A stretch of 64,000 nucleotides of DNA, taken from the NCBI GenBank assembly GCA_021234155.1, contig JAJEKV010000023.1, forward strand, positions 4,733,945 to 4,797,944. The letters are read 5' to 3'. The notes beneath the pieces are model-generated. The model saw nothing but the letters and a program-made list of their open reading frames with translations, was not told where the DNA came from and searched no databases. Origin of the DNA: Isoetes taiwanensis (lineage: Eukaryota > Streptophyta > Lycopodiopsida > Isoetales > Isoetaceae). A program made the position numbers and the translations under genes. Below, one piece after another: positions 48,598 to 58,636 of the stretch; within the stretch, counting starts at the first letter, position 1; every line of letters starts with the position of its first letter.

Positions 48598-51110
48598 GAG
48601 AGAGAGAGAGAAATGAAATGAAATGATTATTATTGTCTGTGAGACCATCAGGTCTAGAAGACATATCAACATGTACAATTCTCCATTTCCATAATGCTTT
48701 CCTCTCCCTCCTCGTCCATATATATATCTAATAATTGTTTATAATTTTTTATAGACAATTCTCTCATCTTCATGACATCAATCAAATAATTACATATATT
48801 ATCCATTGGTAGTTTGAAGAAACTGTGTAACGAGACCCCTTGTGGTATTTCAAATCTTCGGCGCAGATTTTGATATGCTGGACATCTTAGTATTAGATGC
48901 TCCTCATCTTCAATCTCATTCGCACCGCATACCTTACATGTGCGTCTGCTCCTAGGAAAGTTCCCCCATTTCTCTTATAACATGAAATATTACTTCTCAT
49001 ATGCAATGCTTCCTCTAGTTCAGGATTTATTGAATCTCTATAAAATCCCATCTTGGATCCTGGGTTCTGCCATAAAGTATATTGTACTTTCCTTTCTATC
49101 CATTCCCTTAATTGAATCTCTATAAAATCCCATCTTGGATCCTGGGTTCTGCCATAAAGTATATTGTACTTTCCTTTCTATCCATTCCCTTAAATCTTGG
49201 ATATCCTCTGGTATCTCTTCTAGTGACATATTCTATTTACAAAGCCATTTTCCAATATCCTTAAACCACCCTTTTATAGTACTCTGGATCATTGCAAGCC
49301 TAGGCAGTCTATCCGTGTCCATGTCTCGTACTCTAATCACATATTTTAATGTTTGAAAAAGGGCTTCTGCTTCCAATGGCATTAGACCTGCCTCCTCTAG
49401 CATCATAGGGTATGGGGTCTGTACCTTGACTCCTAACTCTGTCAATAAGAATTTTTTCTGTATTTTTTCCACTCTTTTCCACATCTCAAGTGAAAGGCTG
49501 GCCCCATGCTTCACATCCATAAAGAATTCTGAAGACGTACCAATGTTTCATACAACATTTTTTCAAATTCAATCCATAATGCCTTTTTCACACTTCCTCT
49601 GCATTGCATATAGAGCTTTAAGCCCTGCATTTGTTCTCTGCTGCACCGCCTTATTCCAATTATAGTTGTGATCTACTATAAGCCCAAGATACTTATATGT
49701 GTCATATATTTCAATTTCTTGCTCATTATAGAAAAAGTGAAAATCGGTGTCCTCATCCCAAAACCGAATCTTGGTTTTGTTTAGGTTAACCTGCATGCTC
49801 GTATGCTCACAAAATGAAGATAGCGCATTTGATGTGTCTTTGCATATCATTTGCATTTCTAGCAAGAATTACAATATCATCTGCATATAATAAAAGTACC
49901 AGCACATACCCGGCGATTGTGGTGCCTGCCCCTCCATTTTTCGCAACCATTCTTCCAGGTTGATCAATATAGATCTTAGAATAATAACGTAGGAGAAAGC
50001 GGGCATCCCTGTTTAACCCCAATGTTACTAAGTATTTCATCCCGGCACTGGTCATACAAAGGGAGTGATAGGCGGACCACTACTTTCTCATACAACGTTG
50101 CTACTGCATTCCTCAGCTCTATTGGTACATTGATATTACCCATGTACTCCCAAATATTTTTCCGTCTAAGCATATCAAATGCTTTCGTGAGGTCTACAAA
50201 TAATGCAAAGAGTGGCCTTTTAGTTTTCTTAACTGACTCCGTAAGAACTCTAATAGTAACCAAATGATCAATAGTGGACTTTTTGGGCCTAAAACCCGCC
50301 TGCCCGATTGCCCTTATATTGCTTTCTTCAGCCCATGCACTCAATTTTTTCTCAACAATAGTAGCAAACAGTTTAGAAAAAAGGCTGCTTACCATCACCA
50401 TACGGTAATTATTTGGGTCTTTAATGTCCCCAGCTTTATGGATAGGCGTAACACGGTTAATCTGCCATGATGGAGGAAAACCATGTACCATAACTGCATT
50501 CATCATTTTAGTAATAACCTTTGTGGTGGTTTTGCCTGCCCATTTCACCATTTCTGATACTAGCCCAAAAGCATCCTTTGCCTTACCACAAGAAAGCTTC
50601 TGTATGCCTGCTATTATATCTTCCTCCTCAAATATTAGAAAAGGTCCATTTTTTTCCATCCGATCATCCAAATCCTCAATGTGGTACAATTTGCTCACCT
50701 GTTGTATTAACTGCCCTACTTCTAGTGCGCAGCTTTGTTGCTTTTTATTTTTTAAGTGAGCCCAAAATTTTTTAGGATTCTTCATTAAGTCCTCCACCAA
50801 GGATTCCTGTTTTTGCTTATAATACCATCTCTTTTTCCGCCGTATTAGCTTACGATACTCAACCCTGACCTGATTTTTCTTCTCCAAACATGCATCTTTG
50901 AATTCCTGCCTTTTTTCCTTACATTCCTTGTCATACCATCCATTGCATGGCAGCCCTTTCATCCTCCTTCCAGATAAAAAACATGCATTTGCTATCCTTG
51001 TGAGCATGGACGTCATCATTCTATCCATTTCCACTACATCATTCTCTGGCCATGATACTGTTCTTCACAACACTGCAAATATATATCTTTTTGAGCTGTT
51101 TTCATGTGCA
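48598..51110 (-). mobile_element. LINE with reverse transcriptase, non-L1 type
   Basis: Minus-strand non-LTR retrotransposon. The main frame (49,976-51,034) holds a basic linker, the RT fingers and palm with FALFVDLTKAFDML (motif A) and GVKQGCPLSP. After frame changes, LLLYADDIVILA (motif C) follows at about 49,890, then NLNKTKIRFW and a thumb region. A C-terminal zinc-knuckle-like CKVCGANEIEDEEHLILRC lies near 48,900-48,950. The 3' end shows no poly(A) but a simple-repeat tail (AAATG units and AG run at 48,598-48,630). No endonuclease is visible upstream, so it is 5'-truncated. An 82-bp tandem duplication (49,030-49,193) adds further damage. The same family occurs at 4.4-7.0 kb. Confidence 0.85.
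49030..49193 (+). repeat. Tandem repeat, two units of 82 bp inside the LINE
   Basis: TTGAATCTCTATAAAATCCC starts at 49,030 and 49,112, with the units otherwise nearly identical. It duplicates about 27 codons of the LINE C-terminal region with a frame change. Confidence 0.9.
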
Positions 51111-51120
51111 TAACAGCCAA

Positions 51121-51128
<8 letters not shown>

Positions 51129-51206
<78 letters not shown>
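51129..51206 (+). repeat. (AG)n microsatellite, about 39 units
   Basis: Pure AG dinucleotide run that merges directly into the right-hand copy of the target-site duplication (AGAGCTCAGAAGT). Confidence 0.97.
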
Positions 51207-51208
<2 letters not shown>

Positions 51209-51391
51209 CAGAAGTTTTTTTTTTTTGCATACGAGCTGAACATAATTAGGAAACTTGTGGGCTTCCTACGCAGAGGACTTACAGAAAGACGGCTCGAGGG
51301 AGTGCTCATGGCACTTGCTGAGGTATGTTCGAGGTTGGAGGAGAGTCACAGTCAGTTGCTTGCAGTTGAGGTAGGCTTGCTAAATATTCTC

Positions 51392-53330
51392 TATATCTTT
51401 TGAATGAGCTCATTTCATGTTGGCAAGAGGGCAATTGTCTTTTGCAATTTATTCCTATTCATTAGTGTAGTGTTCTTTCGGAATGATTAATTTGTGCCCA
51501 CCTTCCTATAATAGAATTCTTTGCATATATCTTCATATGCAGGGAAGTTCAACATTGATAACTATACCATTATTAGGTGCTAATGAAGTCAGTGGAATAT
51601 CTATAGCAGCTAGTTTCTTCTATGCATGGTATGGTTCATTGGCTAGGTTCATGAGCTGTCACTTAATAAACATATTTTTCATTTAGTCATGAATTTGTAA
51701 TTTCATAGAATGGATCTCAAGTATTGTCATAGCTGTTCTGTTTGAACACAATTGTTCCATTAGTTAAAGCTGGAGTTCTTGGTATACTTGCAACACTAGT
51801 GATTGTATACTTGATATTAAGATGGTTCTTGTGCTTCCATTTTGCAGGGTCAAATTCTATAATAGTGTCAAGTTACCAATCATGCATATCATGTGTTTCT
51901 GCAATCAACAGAATGCTCCATTATAATGGCATATGAAAGCAAGGCACATGGAGCAAATGATCTTCCCTTCTCCTTTGATTTGTCTCTATAATCAGCAAGT
52001 CATGAACAATGGTCATTTCCAAATTGCAAATACTAGTTAAGGAAAAAGAGAGAAGCTCACCTTATTTGTATCTTCAAGAAGTGATACGATGCTTTCTAAT
52101 GTTGAAGTCCACACTTTTTATTGTCTTCTCAATGCCACTTGTTGCCAAAATTGTACCATGTCGCTGGGGTTGAGTTTAGTTTGAACAACTCAATCCCAGC
52201 CATATATGTTGTTCTGTCCCCTATTGTTGCATTCCTATAAAACCAAAGAATCTTTCCAGCAATGAAACCATTATTGCACTTAATGGCCAAGTCAAAAAAA
52301 TCTTAAATTCCGTGGCATACCTTATAAGACTTCTGTGCACGAAGCTTCGAATGTCAGACTTGCACTTCTTTTTGTGACTTGCACTTCTTTTTGTGAAGAA
52401 CTGCAAAATGGAGAGGAAAGGAAGTCTGTTCATAGCTCAGCAGATCACCATAACCATACACCAAAAAATCGCCATAGCCATTGCTTCCAACAAAAACGAC
52501 AGTGAGATCAAAGTCAATGATAAATCTTGCAGAAAAACAGAAGACATAAGACAATATCATGACCCAGCAAATAAAAACCATAAATCTTGAACTGACAGCA
52601 AAGCCCCCAAGATTTTTAAGCAAGGGGAATGTTGACCCCTTTAAATATTTGTTGGAAAGGATTATCTTCAATCTAGTAGTATGACCAATGACAGGAATTG
52701 CGGCAGGAGATTATCGGCAACAAAAATCGGAAGAACGGTAATCTCCCAATGGTTATCACCGTAGTTTAGAATTTATCTTTCGCTATAATAGGTTTTGACT
52801 GGATGGCTGGCAGCAGTTAGATCCTGATAATCTCAAGAGCAAAGATTTAATGTGTCAGAGTGTTACTTTTCTGTAGGAGAAATGGGTGAGTGCATGTGAC
52901 ATTCTAGTACTTTGTATTTTATTTTATTTTTTTTGAAGGTAAGAGGTGTTTTTTCCATTAATTAATAAAAGTCATACATAAATGTTACTAATGAGAGTGG
53001 TGTTCTCATTAGTTCCATCATAACATCAACAATTATATAACAAAGTAGCAGTATAAAGTTATTCAAAAGAGCTAGATAGAACCTTGCTAGAAGTAGCAAG
53101 ATATTGCATAAGGAAAGGTAGTAAATTCTGCCATGCCCCTAATGAAGGAGTTGATATATAAGCCTGAAAGCAGCATCAATCATGAACAGTCGATCCCAAA
53201 AAACCTGCAAGGACAAAATTCTTTCCAAGTGCTTGAGCAAAATGTTAGGCAAGAGGAGGATTAATTACTGAGCAGTAGCTAATATGAAATGGAAGCACGT
53301 TTTAGATCAGGCTAATAAAGAGTGATGGAA
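51392..53330. other. Region without a recognised gene
   Basis: AT-rich sequence, possibly downstream introns and exons of the armadillo gene. A frame at 51,742-51,936 starts MNTIVPLVKAGVLGIL, weakly like an armadillo helix pair, but I do not call it. A 19-bp direct repeat (GACTTGCACTTCTTTTTGT) lies at about 52,358-52,395. Confidence 0.4.
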
Positions 53331-53338
53331 GATGTTGG

Positions 53339-53977
53339 CTAAGGAGATGGGGATTGCATGATTTGATCAAATATGGCATTGTAGACCCAATAGAAACCCG
53401 AGTCTGTCCCAAACATGTAGCTGTTGAATTCAGATCCATTTTCCATTAGCAGTTGGTGAATATCTTGCTTACCCATCAGAAGCAATAGTGTACCATAAAG
53501 GTCTGCCAACATCTTGTGTGAGTAGTACAATTCCCTGTACCTACTCAGCTGCCTATCAGTTAGTGAATAATGGTACATGAACATAAAACCGTACATGCAA
53601 TACACCTGTACTACTTCCCTGCAATAAATTCTGGCCCATGATGACTCATTGCTATTGCTTCTCACATTGTAGAGCTTAATCTCATCCAATGTTGCATTTG
53701 GCCCTGGTGGCACTAGATTTGATACCCCTGAACTGTTGCAGTATAGTGTAGCTTCCTGATATGTGAGCATGGTATCAAACTTGTTCTTGCCTTCCCCTTT
53801 CAGGAACTCCAGATATTCTAGGAAGATCAATCAGAAAAAGGAGCATTAGAATTGATGACATTGAGATAAGAAGTGAAGAAATTGAAAAAACCTGAGAAGT
53901 TACCAACAGAGTCCCATTTCCTGTCATAATTGTCTCCACTTTTATTTTTGTGAGCAGTCACATAGCTTTCCAAGTCT
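53339..53977 (-). CDS. 3' exons of an unrecognised plant gene
   Basis: Two minus-strand exons, 53,892 to about 53,977 and 53,339-53,817, join at GT-AG borders to give GNFS-EYLEFLKGEG and continue in frame for about 159 codons to a stop (MQSPSP end). The encoded segment is Tyr/Met-rich, with YCREVVQVYCMYGFMFMYHY and YSHKMLADLYGTLLLLMG. It has no motif I can name. Its open frame and clean splice sites suggest a real gene rather than repeat debris. Any upstream exon is cut off by or lies beyond the L1 that starts at 53,980, which sits directly against the first exon with no poly(A) between. Confidence 0.5.
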
Positions 53978-53979
53978 AG

Positions 53980-55149
53980 CTAGATGTTCATTTTAATCCA
54001 GAAGACAGAGACATTTTTCTTACCATGCACTATCCTATTTCTTGCCTTCCAGATATTCCATAGGGCAGTAAATACAATGGTATTAAGGAAAGCATCATTG
54101 TTTTGGATTTTGTTAAGCAAGGCCCCATGATTTCGAGAAGAAAAATGATCATTAAATTTACAATAAAACCATGACAAAAAATCAGCAATTTTAGGACAGT
54201 CAAAGATATGCTGCAAAGTTTCATTATGAGAGCAATTAGTTTGGCAAGCTGGGAGCACAAGGTTAGGTAGACTTTTATGTGCGATCAACCAAATAAAGTA
54301 ATTAACCTTAGGGGGACAATAAGAGCACCAGATATTTCTATAAAGAATTTTACATTCATCATCAGAAATAGACCACTTGAGCTTAGCTTTGGCAGAGTTT
54401 TCTCTGTGATTGAGAATGGCATAAACAGAGCTGACTTTATATTTGTTATGGCCATTAATTTTAAAACCAGCTCCACAATCATTGCCAATCAGATTATTAG
54501 CTTGAAATAAGATACCTTTGAAGTGAAGGTACAATGCTTTGTCACTGGAAGTACCATGAATAATCCTTCTAAGATTGGTCCAAGAAATAATGTGATCATT
54601 CCTATACAAATCCTTTATGTGGGAGATACCATGAGAGAGCCATTTCCTATATATCTTAGGATGTCTGAGAGCAGGAATATTATCATCACAATCTTTGAAT
54701 GGGGGAGACCAGAATAGAGAAGAGTGCAAATGAAGATCATGAATTTCGAATGTATCAAAGCTATCCTACACCATGTTCCAAGCCTTGATCATGTTTTGCA
54801 TCAAAGGTAAGGTATGTTTGCCAGGATGAAGGGTATTGAGGGCTGATTCAGGTAAATAATGTTGCACAGATGGATGGCCATCAAGATATGATCTCTCAAT
54901 CCAATATCTAATGAAGATTGATGCCATAGAATTGCTGCCAGTCAGAGTTCTCCAGATGAATTTACCTGCCAGGGCACAAGCTTGCAAATATAGATTTTTA
55001 CAGCCTAAACCACCATTTGACTTGGACCTACTGGCAGTATCCCAATTAACAGAATGAGAACCTCCCCATATGAAATTTCGGATAGATTTCTCCAGCAACA
55101 AGAGCTGAAGAGAAGTAGATGTGAGATGCACCAAGGACTGAGTTTGCAA
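53980..55149 (-). CDS. L1 ORF2, C-terminal zf-RVT region
   Basis: Two frames (54,766-55,149 and 53,980-54,729). The first has NFIWGGSHSVNWDTASRSKS and GGLGCKNL, which follow RT in plant L1s. The second has WCSYCPPKVNYFIWLIAHKS and CQTNCSHNETLQHIFDCP, the Cys/His pattern of zf-RVT, then ALWNIWKARNRIVHGK. A frame change separates them near 54,750. Confidence 0.85.
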
Positions 55150-55915
55150 TGAGTGTTCTACCTGCCATAGATAACGAATTTCTGAAAGTGTTTAACTTTC
55201 TCTTGATCTTTTGGAGAATTGGATCCCAAAGTCCCTTAATATTAGGATTCAGGGATAAGGGCATCCCCAGCAGCTTAGTTGCTTGTAAAGCATTTAGAAC
55301 CTTAATGCCACAGAGGGAATTCTCAGTAGAGTCACCTACAATAACACTTTTGGCAATATTTAAATAAATTCCAGAGGCTGCAGAAAAAAGGTCAATGATG
55401 TTTAAGAACTTGGCAATATTATCAGGATTAGAGTTCAAGAAAGCAAAGGTATCATCTGCATATTGGGATAAGATAAGAGAACCTTTATTATCAGGTAAAA
55501 CTAGACCTTGAAAATTACCACAATCCTGATGAAAATCCACTGCCTTAGTGAGCATCTCAGCAACAACCAGAAAAAGATAGGGGGCAAGAGGACACCCCTG
55601 TCTAACTCCCCGAGCCAATTGAAAGAATTTTGAAGGAGAACCATTAATTAAGACAGCTGAATTTGCCATGGAATGTAATCCAAGAAAAATTGAGGAGTGA
55701 AGATGCTCAGATCTCCAAAAGCCATGGACCAATTTAATGATATCATCCTTACGAATATCCCAGAATTGCAAATAAAATTCTGGAGGGATCCCATCTGGTC
55801 CTGGAGATTTTCCTTTGCTAAAACTCAAGATAACCTTGTAAATTTCTTGTTCAGAGGGGACAGAGGCAATCGATTCATCCATCAAGCTAACAGAGTTTGG
55901 AATGATTTGGTTCAT
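55046..55915 (-). CDS. L1 ORF2, reverse transcriptase with internal deletion
   Basis: Shows the plant L1 finger block SKGKSPGPDGIPPEFYLQFW, then passes directly into ANSAVLINGSPSKFF, RGVRQGCPLAPYLF and the catalytic QYADDTFAFLN. The segment that normally lies between, including the IPK block, RPISL and the motif A aspartate (LxLDxxKAYD), is missing: roughly 150 residues by comparison with the family. This copy therefore cannot encode an active RT, even if its frameshifts are base-call errors. Confidence 0.85.
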   Translation of the reverse strand: MNQIIPNSVSLMDESIASVPSEQEIYKVILSFSKGKSPGPDGIPPEFYLQFWDIRKDDIIKLVHGFWRSEHLHSSIFLGLHSMANSAVLINGSPSKFFQLARGVRQGCPLAPYLFLVVAEMLTKAVDFHQDCGNFQGLVLPDNKGSLILSQYADDTFAFLNSNPDNIAKFLNIIDLFSAASGIYLNIAKSVIVGDSTENSLCGIKVLNALQATKLLGMPLSLNPNIKGLWDPILQKIKRKLNTFRNSLSMAGRTLIANSVLGASHIYFSSALVAGEIYPKFHMGRFSFC

Positions 55916-56202
55916 CAGGAGATGAATCCATCCCTTTTTGAGGTCGAGTTAACCATGGTATCTGCACAATTACTAAACAGGGAGGCATATTTCTCCTGAA
56001 AAAAGAGCTTGATATCTTTGGGAGCATCAATATTTGAACCATTGTCAGATGAAACTTGAATGATGGAATTATTGAGAATCCTGTTTCTAGCAGTTCTGTA
56101 AAAGAATTTAGAACTTCCCAAATCCATTTCCTTGTTGAATTTAATTCTGCATTTGATTGCATAACTCTTGGCCTCCATTTCCTCAATTGATTTTATTTTC
56201 TT

Positions 56203-57264
56203 TTACAGAACTTCTTCCCCAATTTGAAGATTAATGTCATAGGGTTGGGAATGGAGCAGAGCTCTAATTTTCCTCATTTGTTCAAGATAGCAATCCTTCT
56301 GCCTGGTTTTCTCTTTGAAGATTGCTTGAGACCAGATCTTGATCCAAGTTTTGACTTGCTTGATCTTGGAATAGAATGCTTTCATAGAATGATGACCACT
56401 GGAGCACAGATTAGCATCACACCTATTTTGCATAGAGAGATAGAAAGTTTTGAATTCTTGACAGAATTTATCATTTTGAAGGAGGGAACAATTAAATTTG
56501 AAAGGAATGTTACCCTCTCTTGGAAGATTCAGAAGATGCTTAGTGTGGAGGAATTGAGGCTGGTGGTCAGAGATAGATATGGATTCATCATTGATGACAT
56601 AACAGTTATCCCAAAAAGAATTAGTGGAATTTGAGACATAAAACCTGTGGAGAGCACAATATACTCTATTTGAGTTTTTTTGCTTGTTTGACCAAGTGTA
56701 GATGGCAGTTGAAGAGGGAACATGAAGCAGATTAGAGTCAGAGACCAGGGAATCCCAGTTAACTCTCTCTGTGATAGACATATTTATTCTGTTCCCTAAT
56801 TTCATGTCCCAATTAGGGGTGTTATTAAAATCCCCAGCTACAATCCAATCAATAGCAGGTTGGGAAGAAATCCAATGATTAATTTCTGGCCATAATAATT
56901 CTCTATCCTTAGGACAAGTTGGAGCATAGATGTTGAGAACACCAAAACTAGAATTATTGATAGAGAAAACTACAGCCTGCCAACATTTACTGGGACTATT
57001 ATAAAAGGAGGCATGAGTCAAAGATTTCCAAATCATGATGAGCCCCCCACATGTGCAAGAGGATTCAATCCAAATAGAGGAAGCACCTGGGAAAATCCAA
57101 TCAGCCAGACTAGAGCTCTCAAATTTAGGGAGCTTGGTTTCTTGAAGCAGAATGAGATCAGCCTTGTAGTGCCTAAGCTGAGAAATTACTCTTCTTCTCT
57201 TGATGGGACCTTTTATGCCCCTAACATTCCATGTCATTATCTTCATTAGAATAAAAGGTGACAA
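56203..57264 (-). CDS. L1 ORF2, endonuclease domain
   Basis: Apurinic endonuclease domain that nicks target DNA for L1 insertion. The open frame starts MKIMTWNVRGIKGP and shows LLQETKLP, NIYAPTCPKDRELLW, WIVAGDFNNTP and ISDHQPQF in the order typical of plant L1 endonucleases, so the key Asn, Glu, Asp and His residues appear present. It ends in a stop at about 56,203; the linker to RT continues in another frame (55,915-56,178). Position 57,264 is the first ATG that keeps the conserved start block. Confidence 0.85.
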   Translation of the reverse strand: MSPFILMKIMTWNVRGIKGPIKRRRVISQLRHYKADLILLQETKLPKFESSSLADWIFPGASSIWIESSCTCGGLIMIWKSLTHASFYNSPSKCWQAVVFSINNSSFGVLNIYAPTCPKDRELLWPEINHWISSQPAIDWIVAGDFNNTPNWDMKLGNRINMSITERVNWDSLVSDSNLLHVPSSTAIYTWSNKQKNSNRVYCALHRFYVSNSTNSFWDNCYVINDESISISDHQPQFLHTKHLLNLPREGNIPFKFNCSLLQNDKFCQEFKTFYLSMQNRCDANLCSSGHHSMKAFYSKIKQVKTWIKIWSQAIFKEKTRQKDCYLEQMRKIRALLHSQPYDINLQIGEEVL

Positions 57265-57282
57265 ATGGAAATGACCAGAAAG

Positions 57283-58422
57283 TTATCTATTTATCTTAGT
57301 CTTTTTGCTCCTAGTGTTGCCAGCAGGAGTTTTATGAAGATAAGAGGTGATATCAGGCTTGGCAAGACCTTTTTTCTTTTTTGACTTGGATTTATGCTTG
57401 GCATTATTAGTCAAAGAATTATCTGCTAAAAAAGATTCCTTCCCCCAGTTTTCTTTTTCACTATCAAACTCATTATCAGAACAACCACTAGGTATGAATT
57501 CAAATAGGTTAGAGGGATTATCTTTAATAACTTCTAAATTAGAACTATCAGAGAGAGGTACTTGCCTTTTACATATGCCTTCATTACTTAGTGGAGTGCT
57601 CGAGTCATGAGAAAGTATGCATCCAAATCTGACATCTGCAGTGACATGCTCGAATGCCAACAACCCTTGCTCTGGAGTCTCAACCACTACTTGTTCCTCA
57701 TTGTCTTTGTCCATAGATGTTGCCTCACCAGTTGCCAAGTGCTCATCTGCAGTAATATGCTCAACTGCCAACAGTACCTGCTGTGGAGTCTCTGCCACCA
57801 CTTGTTCCTCATTGTCTTTGTCCATAGATGTTGCGTCACCAGCTGTTAAGTGCTCAGTATATATGGGATCAATTAACAGACCAACTTGCAGAGAGGCAAG
57901 TTGTTTTGCAATTTCCTTGGAGACTGAAGAGGTGACTATAGGGGAATGACATGACCAGGTATTCAAGTCAATTAAGGGATTGGGATGGTTTGGATGGAGA
58001 GGGGAGCAATATTATGAAGGAGTGGAGGGAATGTCCATGATGTGGAGGCTAGAATTGTTGCTCAGTAATAAATCAAACTCTTGATCTACATTTAAACTAG
58101 CAAGTACCTGAAATTGATTAGAGCAATCAATTTTGTCCACCATGTTGTCGATAGGATCTACTTGAATAGGCTCCTGGACTTTGGGAGGAGCTAATGAAAC
58201 AGAGTCATTAGCAGCCTTATCTTGATTTGCTGATGTAGAAAAGACTGGATTAATAGATCTGGAGATGCCCTTTGAGTTGCTTGTAGGAACTTTATCCATG
58301 ACAGTAGTCATTATTTTAGAAACCCTTCCCAAGTTAGAATTATTTGTTAAAGTAGGTAACTTTGGCTCAAAATGTTTGTCATTTCCAAAATTCCCTGCCA
58401 GAATTTTGTCACATATTTTCAA
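57283..58422 (-). pseudogene. L1 ORF1-like remnant
   Basis: Two frames (57,283-57,966 and 58,012-58,422) upstream of ORF2 on the same strand. They are acidic and Ser/Asn-rich, with a Lys-rich end (SKSKKKKGLAKPD), as in the variable C-terminal part of plant L1 ORF1. A unit of about 35 residues containing ATSMDKDNEEQVV-ETP is repeated in tandem (about 57,645-57,850). No DUF4283 or CCHC knuckle is visible, so the N-terminal part is absent. Confidence 0.6.
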
Positions 58423-58636
58423 GCCTTTAAGGATGACTGGATGCTGTGAGGTATGACTTTTAATAATTAGTGGAACACTCTTATCTTTTAGATGACCAAA
58501 GTGATCAGCTGACTTCTGTTTTGTATGTTATTCGCACAAATACGTGATACATCATCGTCCATAAATAGTTATGTTAGTTATACATGTTGACATTGTAGAT
58601 AGATAGTTTTTTTATGTCCACGAGAAGCTCTGCTAA

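Larger units (their letters stand above)
47342..51202. mobile_element. 3.9-kb insertion with 13-bp target-site duplication
   Basis: AGAGCTCAGAAGT occurs at 47,329-47,341 and again at 51,203-51,215, and the armadillo coding sequence continues from one to the other. The block between holds a GT47 pseudogene (plus strand), a LINE (minus strand) and a long (AG)n tract. The mechanism is unclear: it could be a LINE insertion that carried flanking DNA, or successive nested insertions. Confidence 0.65.
46682..51391 (+). pseudogene. Armadillo-repeat protein gene (plant ARMC8-like), exon split by an insertion
   Basis: Helical-repeat protein of the kind that acts as a binding scaffold; ARMC8-like proteins belong to CTLH/GID E3 ligase complexes in eukaryotes, an assignment from memory and only moderately sure. 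Coding parts: about 46,682-46,778 (readable in pieces: LLKQFVEGLANSG, DTSEAALK, frameshifted); 46,847-47,341 after a TGTGACAG acceptor, with NTAEVAASVLARCCE, RREAALDALAALKRN, then a one-base frame change at about 47,080 and TKDNSSRTRLLACICLYNVR; and 51,203-51,391 (AYELNIIRKLVGFLRRGLTE, EGVLMALAEVC, ending at a GTAGGC donor). The last two parts join as one exon (CEELRS then FAYELNII) once the 3.9-kb insertion is removed. The frame changes, the insertion and a 12-T run make it non-functional as sequenced. It starts right at the edge of the 25-kb duplication. Confidence 0.7.
53980..58450 (-). mobile_element. Plant L1-type LINE, inactive
   Basis: Minus-strand element with parts in the expected order: ORF1-like remnants (57,283-58,422), endonuclease (from 57,264), reverse transcriptase (55,046-55,915), and a zf-RVT C-terminus (53,980-55,149). 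Frame changes separate the pieces, and the palm is partly deleted. The 3' end lacks poly(A) and runs into a host exon at 53,977. Confidence 0.9.

Noticed and set aside
51742-51936. Further armadillo exon (MNTIVPLVKAGVLGIL)
   Set aside because: The resemblance is limited to a few residues and no clear splice borders support it.
57607-57949. Plus-strand Cys-rich frames opposite L1 ORF1
   Set aside because: They are shadows of the repeated acidic ORF1 unit on the minus strand.
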